Source of the DNA: Tannerella sp. | GTDB lineage: Bacteria; Bacteroidota; Bacteroidia; Bacteroidales; Tannerellaceae | Length of the DNA: 38,407 bases | Assembly (NCBI RefSeq): GCF_030528505.1 | Contig: NZ_JAUMYS010000027.1 | Location: 1 to 38,407 of the forward strand | Direction of reading: 5' to 3' | In this document: positions 1 to 7,968 of the stretch, in pieces | How the letters are laid out: each line of letters starts with the position of its first letter | Numbering within the stretch: the first letter of the stretch is position 1 | Made by a program: the position numbers and the translations under genes | Notes under the pieces: model-generated | Told to the model about the DNA's origin: nothing | Databases searched by the model: none | What the model saw: only the letters and a program-made list of their open reading frames with translations

Positions 1-72
1 GCGGGAGACAAATCACAACTGTGATTTGTTAGAAACAATTTGCAGGAGATAAATCACAACGGTGATTCATCA
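1..72. repeat. two tandem copies of a ~41-bp hairpin-forming repeat at the window edge
   Basis: Two imperfect copies begin at 1 and 42, both opening with GCRGGAGAYAAATCACAAC. The first contains a near-perfect inverted repeat: 10-bp arms at 8-17 and 20-29 separated by AC. The second has the same left arm but a degraded right arm (GGTGATTCAT). More copies may lie left of the window. No gene is visible between 1 and 187 apart from the terminator described separately. The function is unknown. Confidence 0.6.
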
Positions 73-108
73 AAAAACAACGGCGCCCCCGGACTCTCCG
101 CCGCGATG

Positions 109-158
109 GAAACAGAAAAACAGGGAAGGCGAATCCACTGAACGGTCTGCCTTCCCTG
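109..158 (-). terminator. rho-independent terminator of the Xaa-Pro aminopeptidase gene
   Basis: A perfect 10-bp inverted repeat, CAGGGAAGGC at 121-130 and GCCTTCCCTG at 149-158, encloses an 18-nt loop. On the minus strand the stem is followed at once by a T-rich run (TTTTTCTGTTT), as in an intrinsic terminator. It lies about 30 bp past the stop codon of the minus-strand aminopeptidase. Confidence 0.75.
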
Positions 159-187
159 CTCGTTATCGATTGAAAAAGTAGCTGCGT

Positions 188-1567
188 TTAGCCTTCCCGT
201 AATGCTTCGACAGCGGCAACGCTGCGGTCGATTTTTTTACCCAACAACTTCGACCCGTCAGGCGTGATAAGATAATCTTCTTCGTTACGGATACCGCCGA
301 AATCTTTGTATGGAACCACCTTGTCGTAGTTGATGAATTCCTCGAACATCTTTTCGCTCTTCCAGCGGTCAATCAGTTCGGGGATAAAGTATATGCCCGG
401 CTCGATAGTCAATACGAAACCGGCCTCCAGTTCGCGCGCCAGTCGCAACGATTTACGCCCGAACTGCTTACTCTTCGGCTTCTCGTTATAACCGACATAG
501 ACTTCGCCAAGGTTCTCCATATCGTGCACATCGAGCCCCATCATATGCCCCAGTCCGTGCGGAAAGAAGAGCGCGTGCGCTCCGGCTTGTACGGCTTCGG
601 CCGCATCTCCTTTCATCAGTCCGAGATGTTTCAATCCGTCGACAATCGTTGCCGCGGCCAAATCGTAGACTTCTTCGAAACGAATACCGGGACGCAGAGC
701 GGCTACGGCTGCTTCGTGGCTGGCTACCTGAATTTCGTAGACTTCACGCTGGCGGGTCGTATATTTCTTATCGGCCGGCACGGTCGAGGAGAAGTCGCCG
801 GCATATCCCATTTCCGTCTCCGCGCCGGCGTCGACGAGGAATAAATCGCCGTTTTTCACCATGTTTCCGTGATAATGGTTGTGCAGCGTCTGACCGTTCA
901 CCGTGGCGATGATCGGGAACGACAATCCGTAATTGTGTGAAGCCGCTACTTCCTGAATGGCCGCCGCCACTTCGCATTCGCGTATTCCCGGCCGAACCAT
1001 CCGCATCGCTCTCAGGTGCATGTCGGCCGTTACGTTACAAGCCTTTTCGATTTCTACGATTTCCTCGTCCGTCTTATAGTTACGCAAATTGACAACCCCG
1101 CGGATAAACGCCACGGAAGGCTTTTCGGCGCCGGGCTCTATCCCGAGCAGGCTCCAGAGTTTGATTTTATGTTCGGCGCGATAGCTGGGCAGATAATGAA
1201 TCGTTTGACCTTTCTCTAGGGCGCTTTTCAGGTAGGTCGCCACTTGTCCCGAAGGTTGCACGTTCGTAATCCCTGCCGCTTCGCTTTTCTCGTGCAATGT
1301 CGGCTGTGTTCCCATCCAAACGATGGCGTCCATGGTCAGTTCATCGCCGAAGATGATCTCTTTGTTCTCGTCGATGTCAATGACGGCAGCCAATCCGGCA
1401 TACGGCAGTCCGAAAAAGTACAGGAACGTCGAATCCTGTCGGAAGGGATACGTGTTATCTTCGTAATTACAGCCTGCTTCATCGTTGCCGAGAAACAGTA
1501 ACAACCCCGACCCCACAGCTTTTTTCAGGGCTTCCCGTCGTTGAATATAAGTCTCTTTCTTAAACAT
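188..1567 (-). CDS. pepP: Xaa-Pro aminopeptidase, M24B family (PepP-like)
   Basis: Metallopeptidase predicted to remove an N-terminal residue that precedes proline; 459 aa and probably cytoplasmic, since no signal peptide is visible. The N-terminal half fits the creatinase/aminopeptidase-P N-domain and the C-terminal half the pita-bread fold. The expected dinuclear metal ligands can be read: Asp in VDAGAE, Asp in GYAGDFSS, His in FPHGLGHMMG, Glu in TIEPGIY and Glu in GGIRNEEDY. The length is normal for bacterial M24B enzymes. The gene stands alone, is divergent from the methyltransferase gene, and ends at a good terminator. The family call is firm; the symbol is by similarity. Confidence 0.93.
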   Translation of the reverse strand: MFKKETYIQRREALKKAVGSGLLLFLGNDEAGCNYEDNTYPFRQDSTFLYFFGLPYAGLAAVIDIDENKEIIFGDELTMDAIVWMGTQPTLHEKSEAAGITNVQPSGQVATYLKSALEKGQTIHYLPSYRAEHKIKLWSLLGIEPGAEKPSVAFIRGVVNLRNYKTDEEIVEIEKACNVTADMHLRAMRMVRPGIRECEVAAAIQEVAASHNYGLSFPIIATVNGQTLHNHYHGNMVKNGDLFLVDAGAETEMGYAGDFSSTVPADKKYTTRQREVYEIQVASHEAAVAALRPGIRFEEVYDLAAATIVDGLKHLGLMKGDAAEAVQAGAHALFFPHGLGHMMGLDVHDMENLGEVYVGYNEKPKSKQFGRKSLRLARELEAGFVLTIEPGIYFIPELIDRWKSEKMFEEFINYDKVVPYKDFGGIRNEEDYLITPDGSKLLGKKIDRSVAAVEALREG

Positions 1568-1596
1568 AACAATGATTTTTTTTGAATTAAGTTAAA

Positions 1597-1626
1597 CAAA
1601 GGTACGGTATTTTTTTGTTACCTTTG
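1597..1626. promoter_or_regulatory. mirror-image pair of Bacteroidetes -7 boxes between divergent genes
   Basis: CAAAGGTA (1597-1604) and TACCTTTG (1619-1626) form a perfect 8-bp inverted repeat. Read outward, each arm matches the Bacteroidetes -7 consensus TAnnTTTG, the left one for the aminopeptidase (minus) and the right one for the methyltransferase (plus). No clear -33 TTTG sits at 19-21 bp from either arm, so promoter activity is inferred from the -7 element and position alone. The palindrome could equally be an operator. Confidence 0.5.
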
Positions 1627-1655
1627 TCAAGTCATCCTGAAAATTTGGAATAAAA

Positions 1656-4328
1656 ATGATGTCTGAAAAAGAACAGTTACCTCTCCATATACCTTTTGAC
1701 ACCGCTTCGCAAAGCGGCGAACAGCCCGTGTCAACTTCTTTTCTTCAACGCCCTTATTACGCGGCTTTTCTTCAGCGGCTGGGATTGCGCGAAATCAAAG
1801 ACCAAGTACAATATCTCCTGACACAGCGCGATGCGAAAAACTGGAAGCCGACACTCGAAGAAGTCGCTTCGGCCATGCAGCAACTGTGCCGCGAAGGCGA
1901 ACTGACTTGGGCACAAGCGTTGGAGGTTTTGGAATTCGTCATCGCGAAGTTAGACCGCAACAAAACCGTTTCGCCCTGTGTCCGAGCATACATGTGTCAC
2001 GACGGAATACGGCGCACCGTTTTGCGGATGTTCAACGAATCCATCGGTAGTCGATACACCGATTTGACCGAACTTTCCTACCGTATCGCCGACCATCCCG
2101 ACGAAGCCAACGAAACGTTCAACACCATCCGCATCTGCGACCCGGCAATGGGCTCCGGTTTCTTCCTGATACAGTCGCTCAACGAAATGATCGCCGTCAA
2201 ATCGCAGCTCGGCATCCTCTCCGACAAAGACGGCAACCCGCTTTCTATGTACCGGGTGCTGGTACACGACGGCAAACTCGTCGTACGCGATAAGCGACGC
2301 TCCGAAACCATCGAACTCGTTGCGGACACTCCCGAAAGCCAACGCATACAGGACGCGTTGACGAAAGAAAAACAAACCCTGATCGAACATTGTCTTTTCG
2401 GGGTCGATATCGACCCGATTGCCGTGACCATAGCGCGCATCCGCCTTTGGATCGAAGTGCTCAAACATGTATGTGGCGATGACTCCGAGCCTCTTTCTCT
2501 GCCGCTGATTGAGCCGAATCTGCGGTGCGGGGATGCCCTTGTCAGCCGGATCTCCATACACGACGACCTCAAACCCGTCTTCCAGCGCATCGGCTGTTCG
2601 GTAAGCGACTATAAAACGCTGGCCGACGATTATAAAAAAGCAACCACCCGGGAAGAAAAAAATACGATCGCGGGACTGTTGGGAGGCATTAAGCGGAAGT
2701 TGCAGATGGAAATCACGTGGGATGACAAAAACAACGAAGAACTGCTTCGTTGGCAACGCGAATTGGCCACGCTCAAAGCGCCGAGTCTCTTCGAAATGAA
2801 CGAAGAAGAAGTCAAAGCCGTAAAAGCCCGCCTGCTCGACGCGCAGGCAATGGTCGATAAATACAAGCAAAAAATCGAAGACTCGAAGAATAATCCGATT
2901 TATAAACACGCCGTCGAATGGCGTTGCGACTTCCCCCAACTGCTCGATGAATCGGCCGATTTTATCGGCTTTCATCTGGTCATCGGGAATCCGCCGGATA
3001 CGCTCGTGCAGATTGGCAGCGAACCGATCGATATCTACAAACAGCTCAACTACCGAGCGTATAAACGCACGGGCGAAGTCTCCAGCCTCTTTTATGAACT
3101 CGGTAATAAACTGCTCAAACCCGAATATTACCTCTCTTACATCGCTTCGAGCGGATGGATGAAATCGGTTCAAGCCAGTAAGATGCGTCAATATCTCATG
3201 GAAGAGACGAACCCGTTGCGCACAATCGAATTTAGCGACAGTTGTAAGTTCGATAAAACGTTGGCCGACCATGGCATTGTCCTCCTCCAGAAAGCCCCCA
3301 ACCGGTATCGGACATTGAATTGCTGCATCAAGAGCGATTTTGATCCGCAAACCTCCGACTGGGAACGTTATCTGACCGACCATGGAACGTATGTCTCTTC
3401 GGCCGAAACGAATGCAGATGAGACAGAACTCTCTTCTTCGTCCGCGACGAGTTTCGTCATCCTCACCGAGACGGAAAAACATATCCGCGGAAAAATAGAA
3501 CAGACCGGAACGCCTCTCGAAGCATGGGACATCCAATTATATTCGGGTATCCGAACAGGCCTCGACGAAGCTTTTATCATCGACGGAGCTACGAAAGACG
3601 AATTTATTCTGGCCGATTACAAAAATGTCGATATCCTCAAACCCTTGCTGAAAGGAGAAGATATCCGTCGTTACATCCCCGAAAAGTCCGATCAGTGGCT
3701 CATCTATGTGCCCTGGCATTTCCCCCTGCTTTATGACCGGACCATCACTACGGCCTCCGAACGCGCCGAACAACGATTCCGACAGCAATATCCCGTTATT
3801 TACGAACATCTGGCCTCGTACCGGAGTAAACTTTCCGCACGCGATACGGCAGAAGTCGGTGTCTCGTTCGAGTGGTATGCCTTGCAGAATTACGCAACCA
3901 GCAATGAGTGGGACGACTTTACGCAGCAGAAGATCGTTTGGAAACGGGAAACGGCTGCTTCCGCTTTTTGCCTCGACTATCGGGGATGCGCTACATTAGA
4001 CACGACTTGTTTCGCGACAGGACAGCATCTCAAATATTTGCTTGGAGTACTCAATTCCAAGCTGGGAAGATATATGCTGCAAGATGCGCCGCATCTCCCT
4101 AACGGCGACATGCAAATCAGCATTCTCACCCTTGAAGCCTTGAAAATACCGGTTCCCAATATCAAAGTCGAATCGGAAGTCATATCGCTCGTTAATAAAC
4201 GTACATCCGACGTGCATAAATCGGAGAACGAGGAACTCGATGCCAAAATCGATCGCCTCGTCTACGAGATGTATAACCTGAATGAGGAAGAACGACGTTT
4301 TATTGATTCAAATATTTCACATACATAA
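1656..4328 (+). CDS. Eco57I/type IIG-like adenine-specific DNA methyltransferase with atypical NPPD motif
   Basis: 890-aa protein resembling the fused methyltransferase-specificity part of type IIG restriction enzymes. Visible motifs: SAM-binding motif I DPAMGSGFF (residues 162-170), an acidic loop FGVDIDPIAVTIARIRLWIE (249-268), LRCGDALVSR (289-298), and a motif IV region VIGNPPD (442-448). The C-terminal quarter looks like a TaqI-type target-recognition domain ending ILTLEALKIPVP. Family members have NPPY at motif IV and its Tyr stacks the flipped adenine; here it is Asp, and the following residues are also unlike the usual NPPYIQLQ. Motif I lies only about 160 residues from the start, leaving no room for the N-terminal PD-(D/E)XK nuclease of full type IIG enzymes, and no separate nuclease gene is adjacent. 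It could be a solitary, altered or inactive methyltransferase. The start may be 1656 or 1659. Confidence 0.85.
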   Translation: MMSEKEQLPLHIPFDTASQSGEQPVSTSFLQRPYYAAFLQRLGLREIKDQVQYLLTQRDAKNWKPTLEEVASAMQQLCREGELTWAQALEVLEFVIAKLDRNKTVSPCVRAYMCHDGIRRTVLRMFNESIGSRYTDLTELSYRIADHPDEANETFNTIRICDPAMGSGFFLIQSLNEMIAVKSQLGILSDKDGNPLSMYRVLVHDGKLVVRDKRRSETIELVADTPESQRIQDALTKEKQTLIEHCLFGVDIDPIAVTIARIRLWIEVLKHVCGDDSEPLSLPLIEPNLRCGDALVSRISIHDDLKPVFQRIGCSVSDYKTLADDYKKATTREEKNTIAGLLGGIKRKLQMEITWDDKNNEELLRWQRELATLKAPSLFEMNEEEVKAVKARLLDAQAMVDKYKQKIEDSKNNPIYKHAVEWRCDFPQLLDESADFIGFHLVIGNPPDTLVQIGSEPIDIYKQLNYRAYKRTGEVSSLFYELGNKLLKPEYYLSYIASSGWMKSVQASKMRQYLMEETNPLRTIEFSDSCKFDKTLADHGIVLLQKAPNRYRTLNCCIKSDFDPQTSDWERYLTDHGTYVSSAETNADETELSSSSATSFVILTETEKHIRGKIEQTGTPLEAWDIQLYSGIRTGLDEAFIIDGATKDEFILADYKNVDILKPLLKGEDIRRYIPEKSDQWLIYVPWHFPLLYDRTITTASERAEQRFRQQYPVIYEHLASYRSKLSARDTAEVGVSFEWYALQNYATSNEWDDFTQQKIVWKRETAASAFCLDYRGCATLDTTCFATGQHLKYLLGVLNSKLGRYMLQDAPHLPNGDMQISILTLEALKIPVPNIKVESEVISLVNKRTSDVHKSENEELDAKIDRLVYEMYNLNEEERRFIDSNISHT

Positions 4329-4425
4329 GTATGCAAAAATCTTCTGAAGAGATACCGTATCCGGTATACAGTCCGGGCGCAACGATATTTTGTCCGGAAC
4401 ATGTCGTACAATCTACATTTATTCG

Positions 4426-4433
4426 TATTTTTG
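4426..4433 (+). promoter_or_regulatory. -7-like box (TATTTTTG) ahead of phoH
   Basis: It matches TAnnTTTG and lies 54 bp before the phoH ATG in the 159-bp gap after the methyltransferase gene. No -33 TTTG is found at normal spacing, so the call rests on the -7 box alone. Confidence 0.35.
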
Positions 4434-4487
4434 CGGTTTCAAAATCCGGCATGAAAAGAAAGACAAACAGGGACAACGGGCTTGGGT

Positions 4488-5462
4488 ATGATTGAACGAA
4501 CGTATATTTTGGAAAGTGTGGATCCGGTTGCATTTTATGGCGTGAACAACGTCAATATGCAATTGCTTAAGACGTTGTATCCCAAACTGCGTATCGTAGC
4601 CCGAGGAAACATCATGAAAATCATTGGCGACGAAGAGGAGTTGGACGCCTTTCTCCGCAAAATCAAAGAAATCGAAAAGTATTGCGAAGAATACAACACG
4701 CTTTCGGAAGAAGTCTTGACCGATATTGTCAAAGGAAAAGATGTGGCTCCGGTCAGGCAGGAGCATCAGATCATTCACGGTGTAAATGGCAAAGCGATTG
4801 TCGCCCGTTCGGCCAATCAGCAATTGCTGGCCAAAAGTTTCGAAGAAAATGATTTGACGTTTGCCATCGGGCCGGCCGGATCCGGTAAAACATTCGTCGC
4901 CATAGCTTTGGCCGTGAAAGCGCTGAAGAGCAAACAGGTGAGAAAGATCATCCTCAGCCGTCCGGCAGTCGAAGCCGGTGAGAAGTTGGGCTTTCTGCCC
5001 GGCGAAATGAAAGATAAGCTCGACCCGTACCTCCAGCCGCTCTACGACGCGTTGCAGGAAATGATTCCTCCGGCCAAACTCCGAGAGTACATGGAACACA
5101 ACGTCATTCAGATAGCCCCGCTGGCCTTTATGCGTGGACGTACGCTGAACGATGCCGTCATCATCCTCGACGAGGCGCAAAATACGACAAGACATCAGAT
5201 CAAAATGTTTCTTACCCGTCTCGGACTCAATGCCAAGATGATCGTTACGGGCGATGTAACCCAGATTGACCTTCCTCCACAAGCCGCTTCGGGTCTTGTA
5301 CATGCCATGCAGGTGCTCCGTAAAGTACAGGGTATCGGGAAGGTGGAGTTCGAGAAAAAAGATATTGTGCGCCATAAACTTGTGCAGCGCATTGTCGAAG
5401 CGTACGAGAAAAACGACAAACAATCCGACGCACAGGAAACAACAACCCAACGAAACAAATAA
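4488..5462 (+). CDS. phoH: PhoH-family P-loop ATPase
   Basis: 324-aa cytoplasmic nucleotide-binding protein of the PhoH (PhoL/YbeZ) family, linked in other bacteria to RNA metabolism and ribosome maturation with YbeY. Residues 1-110 form the family's N-terminal region. Walker A is GPAGSGKT (128-135) and Walker B is IILDEAQN (225-232), followed by [11 protein letters not shown] chose ATG 4488 over an in-frame TTG at 4482 because [11 protein letters not shown] matches how the family begins. It is the first gene of the phoH-purC-menG-aroE run, with purC starting 20 bp later. Confidence 0.93.
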   Translation: MIERTYILESVDPVAFYGVNNVNMQLLKTLYPKLRIVARGNIMKIIGDEEELDAFLRKIKEIEKYCEEYNTLSEEVLTDIVKGKDVAPVRQEHQIIHGVNGKAIVARSANQQLLAKSFEENDLTFAIGPAGSGKTFVAIALAVKALKSKQVRKIILSRPAVEAGEKLGFLPGEMKDKLDPYLQPLYDALQEMIPPAKLREYMEHNVIQIAPLAFMRGRTLNDAVIILDEAQNTTRHQIKMFLTRLGLNAKMIVTGDVTQIDLPPQAASGLVHAMQVLRKVQGIGKVEFEKKDIVRHKLVQRIVEAYEKNDKQSDAQETTTQRNK

Positions 5463-5482
5463 CTTCTTTATATACAGATTAT

Positions 5483-6430
5483 ATGAAAGCATTAGTTAAA
5501 ACAGAATTTCAATTTTCCGGACAAAAAAGTGTGTATCACGGCAAAGTTCGCGATGTATATAACATTCACGACGAAAAGCTCGTCATGGTCGTAACCGATC
5601 GCATCTCGGCGTTTGATGTCGTACTGCCCGAAGGGATTCCTTACAAAGGTCAGATGTTGAACCAGATTGCTGCCAAATTTCTGGATGCTACGAAAGATAT
5701 CTGCCCGAACTGGAAACTGGCTACGCCCGATCCGATGGTTACCGTCGGCTTACAATGCAAGGGCTTTCCGGTCGAAATGATTGTGCGCGGTTATCTCTGT
5801 GGCAGCGCGTGGCGTGCCTATAAGGACGGAGTGCGCGAGATTTGCGGCGTGAAAATCCCGGACGGAATGAAGGAGAACCAAAAGTTCCCCGAACCGATCA
5901 TCACCCCGACCACGAAGGCTGAAATGGGGATGCATGACGAAGACATTTCGAAGGAAGATATTATTAAGAAAGGACTGATGTCACGCTCCGATTACGCTAC
6001 GCTCGAGAAATATACGCTCGCGCTCTTCGAACGCGGTACGCAAATGGCCGCCGAACGCGGTTTGATTCTTGTCGATACGAAATACGAATTCGGAACTTAC
6101 GAAGGCGATATCTATTTGATTGATGAAATTCATACGCCCGATTCGTCGCGTTATTTTTACTCCGAAGGGTATGAAGAGCGTTTTGCCAAAGGTGAACCGC
6201 AACGCCAATTATCGAAAGAATTCGTACGCGAGTGGCTGATGGAAAACGGATTTCAGGGTAAAGAAGGACAGCAAGTGCCCGAAATGACGCCGGCTATCGT
6301 CGAAAGTATTTCGAACCGTTACATTGAGCTGTACGAGCATATCACCGGCGAAACGTTCGTGAAAGCCGGTACAGAAAATATCCTCGCACGGATTGAAAAG
6401 AATGTGACGGAGTATCTGAAAAAGAAATAG
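5483..6430 (+). CDS. purC: phosphoribosylaminoimidazole-succinocarboxamide (SAICAR) synthase
   Basis: Catalyses the ATP-dependent joining of aspartate to CAIR in de novo purine synthesis. The 315-aa protein shows the family signatures: [11 protein letters not shown] near residues 17-27, [53 protein letters not shown], and [29 protein letters not shown]. The length matches the longer PurC form found in Bacteroidetes. It sits 20 bp after phoH and 6 bp before menG, so co-transcription is likely. Confidence 0.96.
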   Translation: MKALVKTEFQFSGQKSVYHGKVRDVYNIHDEKLVMVVTDRISAFDVVLPEGIPYKGQMLNQIAAKFLDATKDICPNWKLATPDPMVTVGLQCKGFPVEMIVRGYLCGSAWRAYKDGVREICGVKIPDGMKENQKFPEPIITPTTKAEMGMHDEDISKEDIIKKGLMSRSDYATLEKYTLALFERGTQMAAERGLILVDTKYEFGTYEGDIYLIDEIHTPDSSRYFYSEGYEERFAKGEPQRQLSKEFVREWLMENGFQGKEGQQVPEMTPAIVESISNRYIELYEHITGETFVKAGTENILARIEKNVTEYLKKK

Positions 6431-6436
6431 ACACGT

Positions 6437-7201
6437 ATGTCTGTCGAGGTGGAACGAGTGTTGCCATACGCGGGCGACGAAGACAAAGGGACACAAGTTA
6501 GGCGGATGTTCGACACCATTGCCGGACGATATGACATGCTCAATCACATGCTCTCGTTCGGCATCGACCGTGCCTGGCGCAGGAAGACGGTTGAGTCGCT
6601 TCGTCCTTTTTCGCCGCAACGCATTTTGGACGTTGCATCAGGCACGGGCGATCTGGCTCTGCTGATGTGTCGCCGGTTGAAGCCGCAGCAAATCGTTGCG
6701 GCCGACCTTTCGGAAGAAATGATGGCCGTCGGACGACGGAAAGCAGCCGAAGCAGGCTATGCCTCTCGCATTTCTTTCGAGCAGCAAGACTGCATGGCGT
6801 TGACTTACCCCGACCATTCGTTCGATGCCCTAACCGTCGCTTTCGGGGTACGTAACTTTGCCGACCTCGAACGCGGCTTGTCGGAGATGGCGCGGGTGCT
6901 CCGCCCTGACGGACAACTAAGGATACTGGAGTTATCTACGCCCGCGCATTTCCCGATGAAGCAGCTTTACACGCTCTATTCGAAAACATTTATTCCTCTG
7001 TTGGGAAGTTGGTTCAGTCTCGAGAAATCAGCCTACCGCTATTTGCCAGCCTCGATACGAAAGATGCCGCAAGGGGGTGAGATGGCACGATTACTCGAGA
7101 AACAGGGATTTACGCATGTGCAGGTAAAGAGATTTACCGGAGGCGTTTGTTCGCTTTACTGTGCTACGAAACACGGAAATTCAACGACAATCGACAAATG
7201 A
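6437..7201 (+). CDS. menG: demethylmenaquinone methyltransferase (UbiE/MenG)
   Basis: SAM-dependent C-methyltransferase for the last step of menaquinone synthesis (254 aa). The Rossmann SAM-binding motif ILDVASGTGDLALLM is clear at about residues 56-70. Other family blocks are RYDMLNHMLSFGIDRAWRR, FDALTVAFGVRNFADLERGL and GGVCSLYCATK at the C-terminus. Menaquinone rather than ubiquinone is expected for an anaerobic Bacteroidales cell, so I prefer menG to ubiE. Its stop codon overlaps the aroE start in an ATGA arrangement, suggesting translational coupling. Confidence 0.94.
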   Translation: MSVEVERVLPYAGDEDKGTQVRRMFDTIAGRYDMLNHMLSFGIDRAWRRKTVESLRPFSPQRILDVASGTGDLALLMCRRLKPQQIVAADLSEEMMAVGRRKAAEAGYASRISFEQQDCMALTYPDHSFDALTVAFGVRNFADLERGLSEMARVLRPDGQLRILELSTPAHFPMKQLYTLYSKTFIPLLGSWFSLEKSAYRYLPASIRKMPQGGEMARLLEKQGFTHVQVKRFTGGVCSLYCATKHGNSTTIDK

Positions 7202-7941
7202 AAAAATATGGTTTAATCGGATATCCGCTGGGACATTCTTTTTCCCGGAACTTCTTTAATCAAAAGTTTCAATCGGAAAAAATCGATGCGGAATACGTTA
7301 ATTTTGAGATTAAAAACATCAAAGAACTGAAAGACGTCTTGCATGATCATCCCAATTTGTGCGGATTGAATGTGACGTTACCTTATAAAACGGCGGTTAT
7401 TCCGCTGCTTGATGACCTTACGGAAAATGCCCGTAACATCGGCGCAGTCAATGTCATCAAATTCAAACGCGGGCATTTTGGGAAGCTCAAACTAATCGGA
7501 CACAATTCCGATATTACGGGCTTCAAACAATCGATCGAACCATTGCTGTATGCGTCACATACGAAAGCGCTTATCCTCGGAACAGGCGGAGCATCGAAAG
7601 CAGTCTTTCATGGGCTCAAGCAGTTGGGGGTAGGAGCGACGTATGTCTCACGAACCAAACAGAATGCCGGCTTCACTTACGATGAGCTTACGCCCGCCAT
7701 CATGGAACAATATACGGTAATCGTCAATACCACCCCGTTGGGAATGTATCCCAAGGTCGACGAATGTCCCAATATTCCGTATGAGTGCGTGGGTCCCGAT
7801 CATCTCCTTTATGACTTGCTCTATAATCCTGATGAAACGCTCTTTATGCGTACGGGAAAAGAGCGTGGAGCCGTTGTCAAGAACGGTCTTGAGATGCTTC
7901 TTTTGCAAGCGTTCGCGGCATGGGACATTTGGAACAGATAA
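7198..7941 (+). CDS. aroE: shikimate dehydrogenase
   Basis: NADP-dependent reduction of 3-dehydroshikimate to shikimate in aromatic amino acid synthesis. The 247-aa protein begins MKKYGLIGYPLGHSFS, the usual N-terminal shikimate-binding motif. NVTLPYKTAVIP supplies the catalytic Lys, GHNSDITGF the partner Asp, and LGTGGASKAV the nucleotide-binding glycine loop. The open frame extends 17 codons further upstream inside menG, but the family N-terminus and the ATGA overlap support the start at 7198. Confidence 0.95.
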   Translation: MKKYGLIGYPLGHSFSRNFFNQKFQSEKIDAEYVNFEIKNIKELKDVLHDHPNLCGLNVTLPYKTAVIPLLDDLTENARNIGAVNVIKFKRGHFGKLKLIGHNSDITGFKQSIEPLLYASHTKALILGTGGASKAVFHGLKQLGVGATYVSRTKQNAGFTYDELTPAIMEQYTVIVNTTPLGMYPKVDECPNIPYECVGPDHLLYDLLYNPDETLFMRTGKERGAVVKNGLEMLLLQAFAAWDIWNR

Positions 7942-7968
7942 ATACACAAATAACAGAGAAATAATATC

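Noticed and set aside
1-72. possible CRISPR array at the left edge
   Set aside because: The two copies follow each other without unique spacers and are diverged; they look like tandem hairpins.
1950-3536. 528-aa open frame antisense to the methyltransferase gene
   Set aside because: The plus-strand frame has clear methyltransferase motifs; the antisense frame has no recognisable domain and exists because of codon composition.
4331-4495. 54-codon frame in the methyltransferase-phoH gap that overlaps the phoH start
   Set aside because: It has no convincing ribosome-binding site or family resemblance, and it spans the likely phoH promoter; it could be a leader peptide but nothing supports that.
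4419-5492. 357-aa open frame antisense to phoH
   Set aside because: phoH has intact Walker motifs on the plus strand; the antisense product has no recognisable feature.
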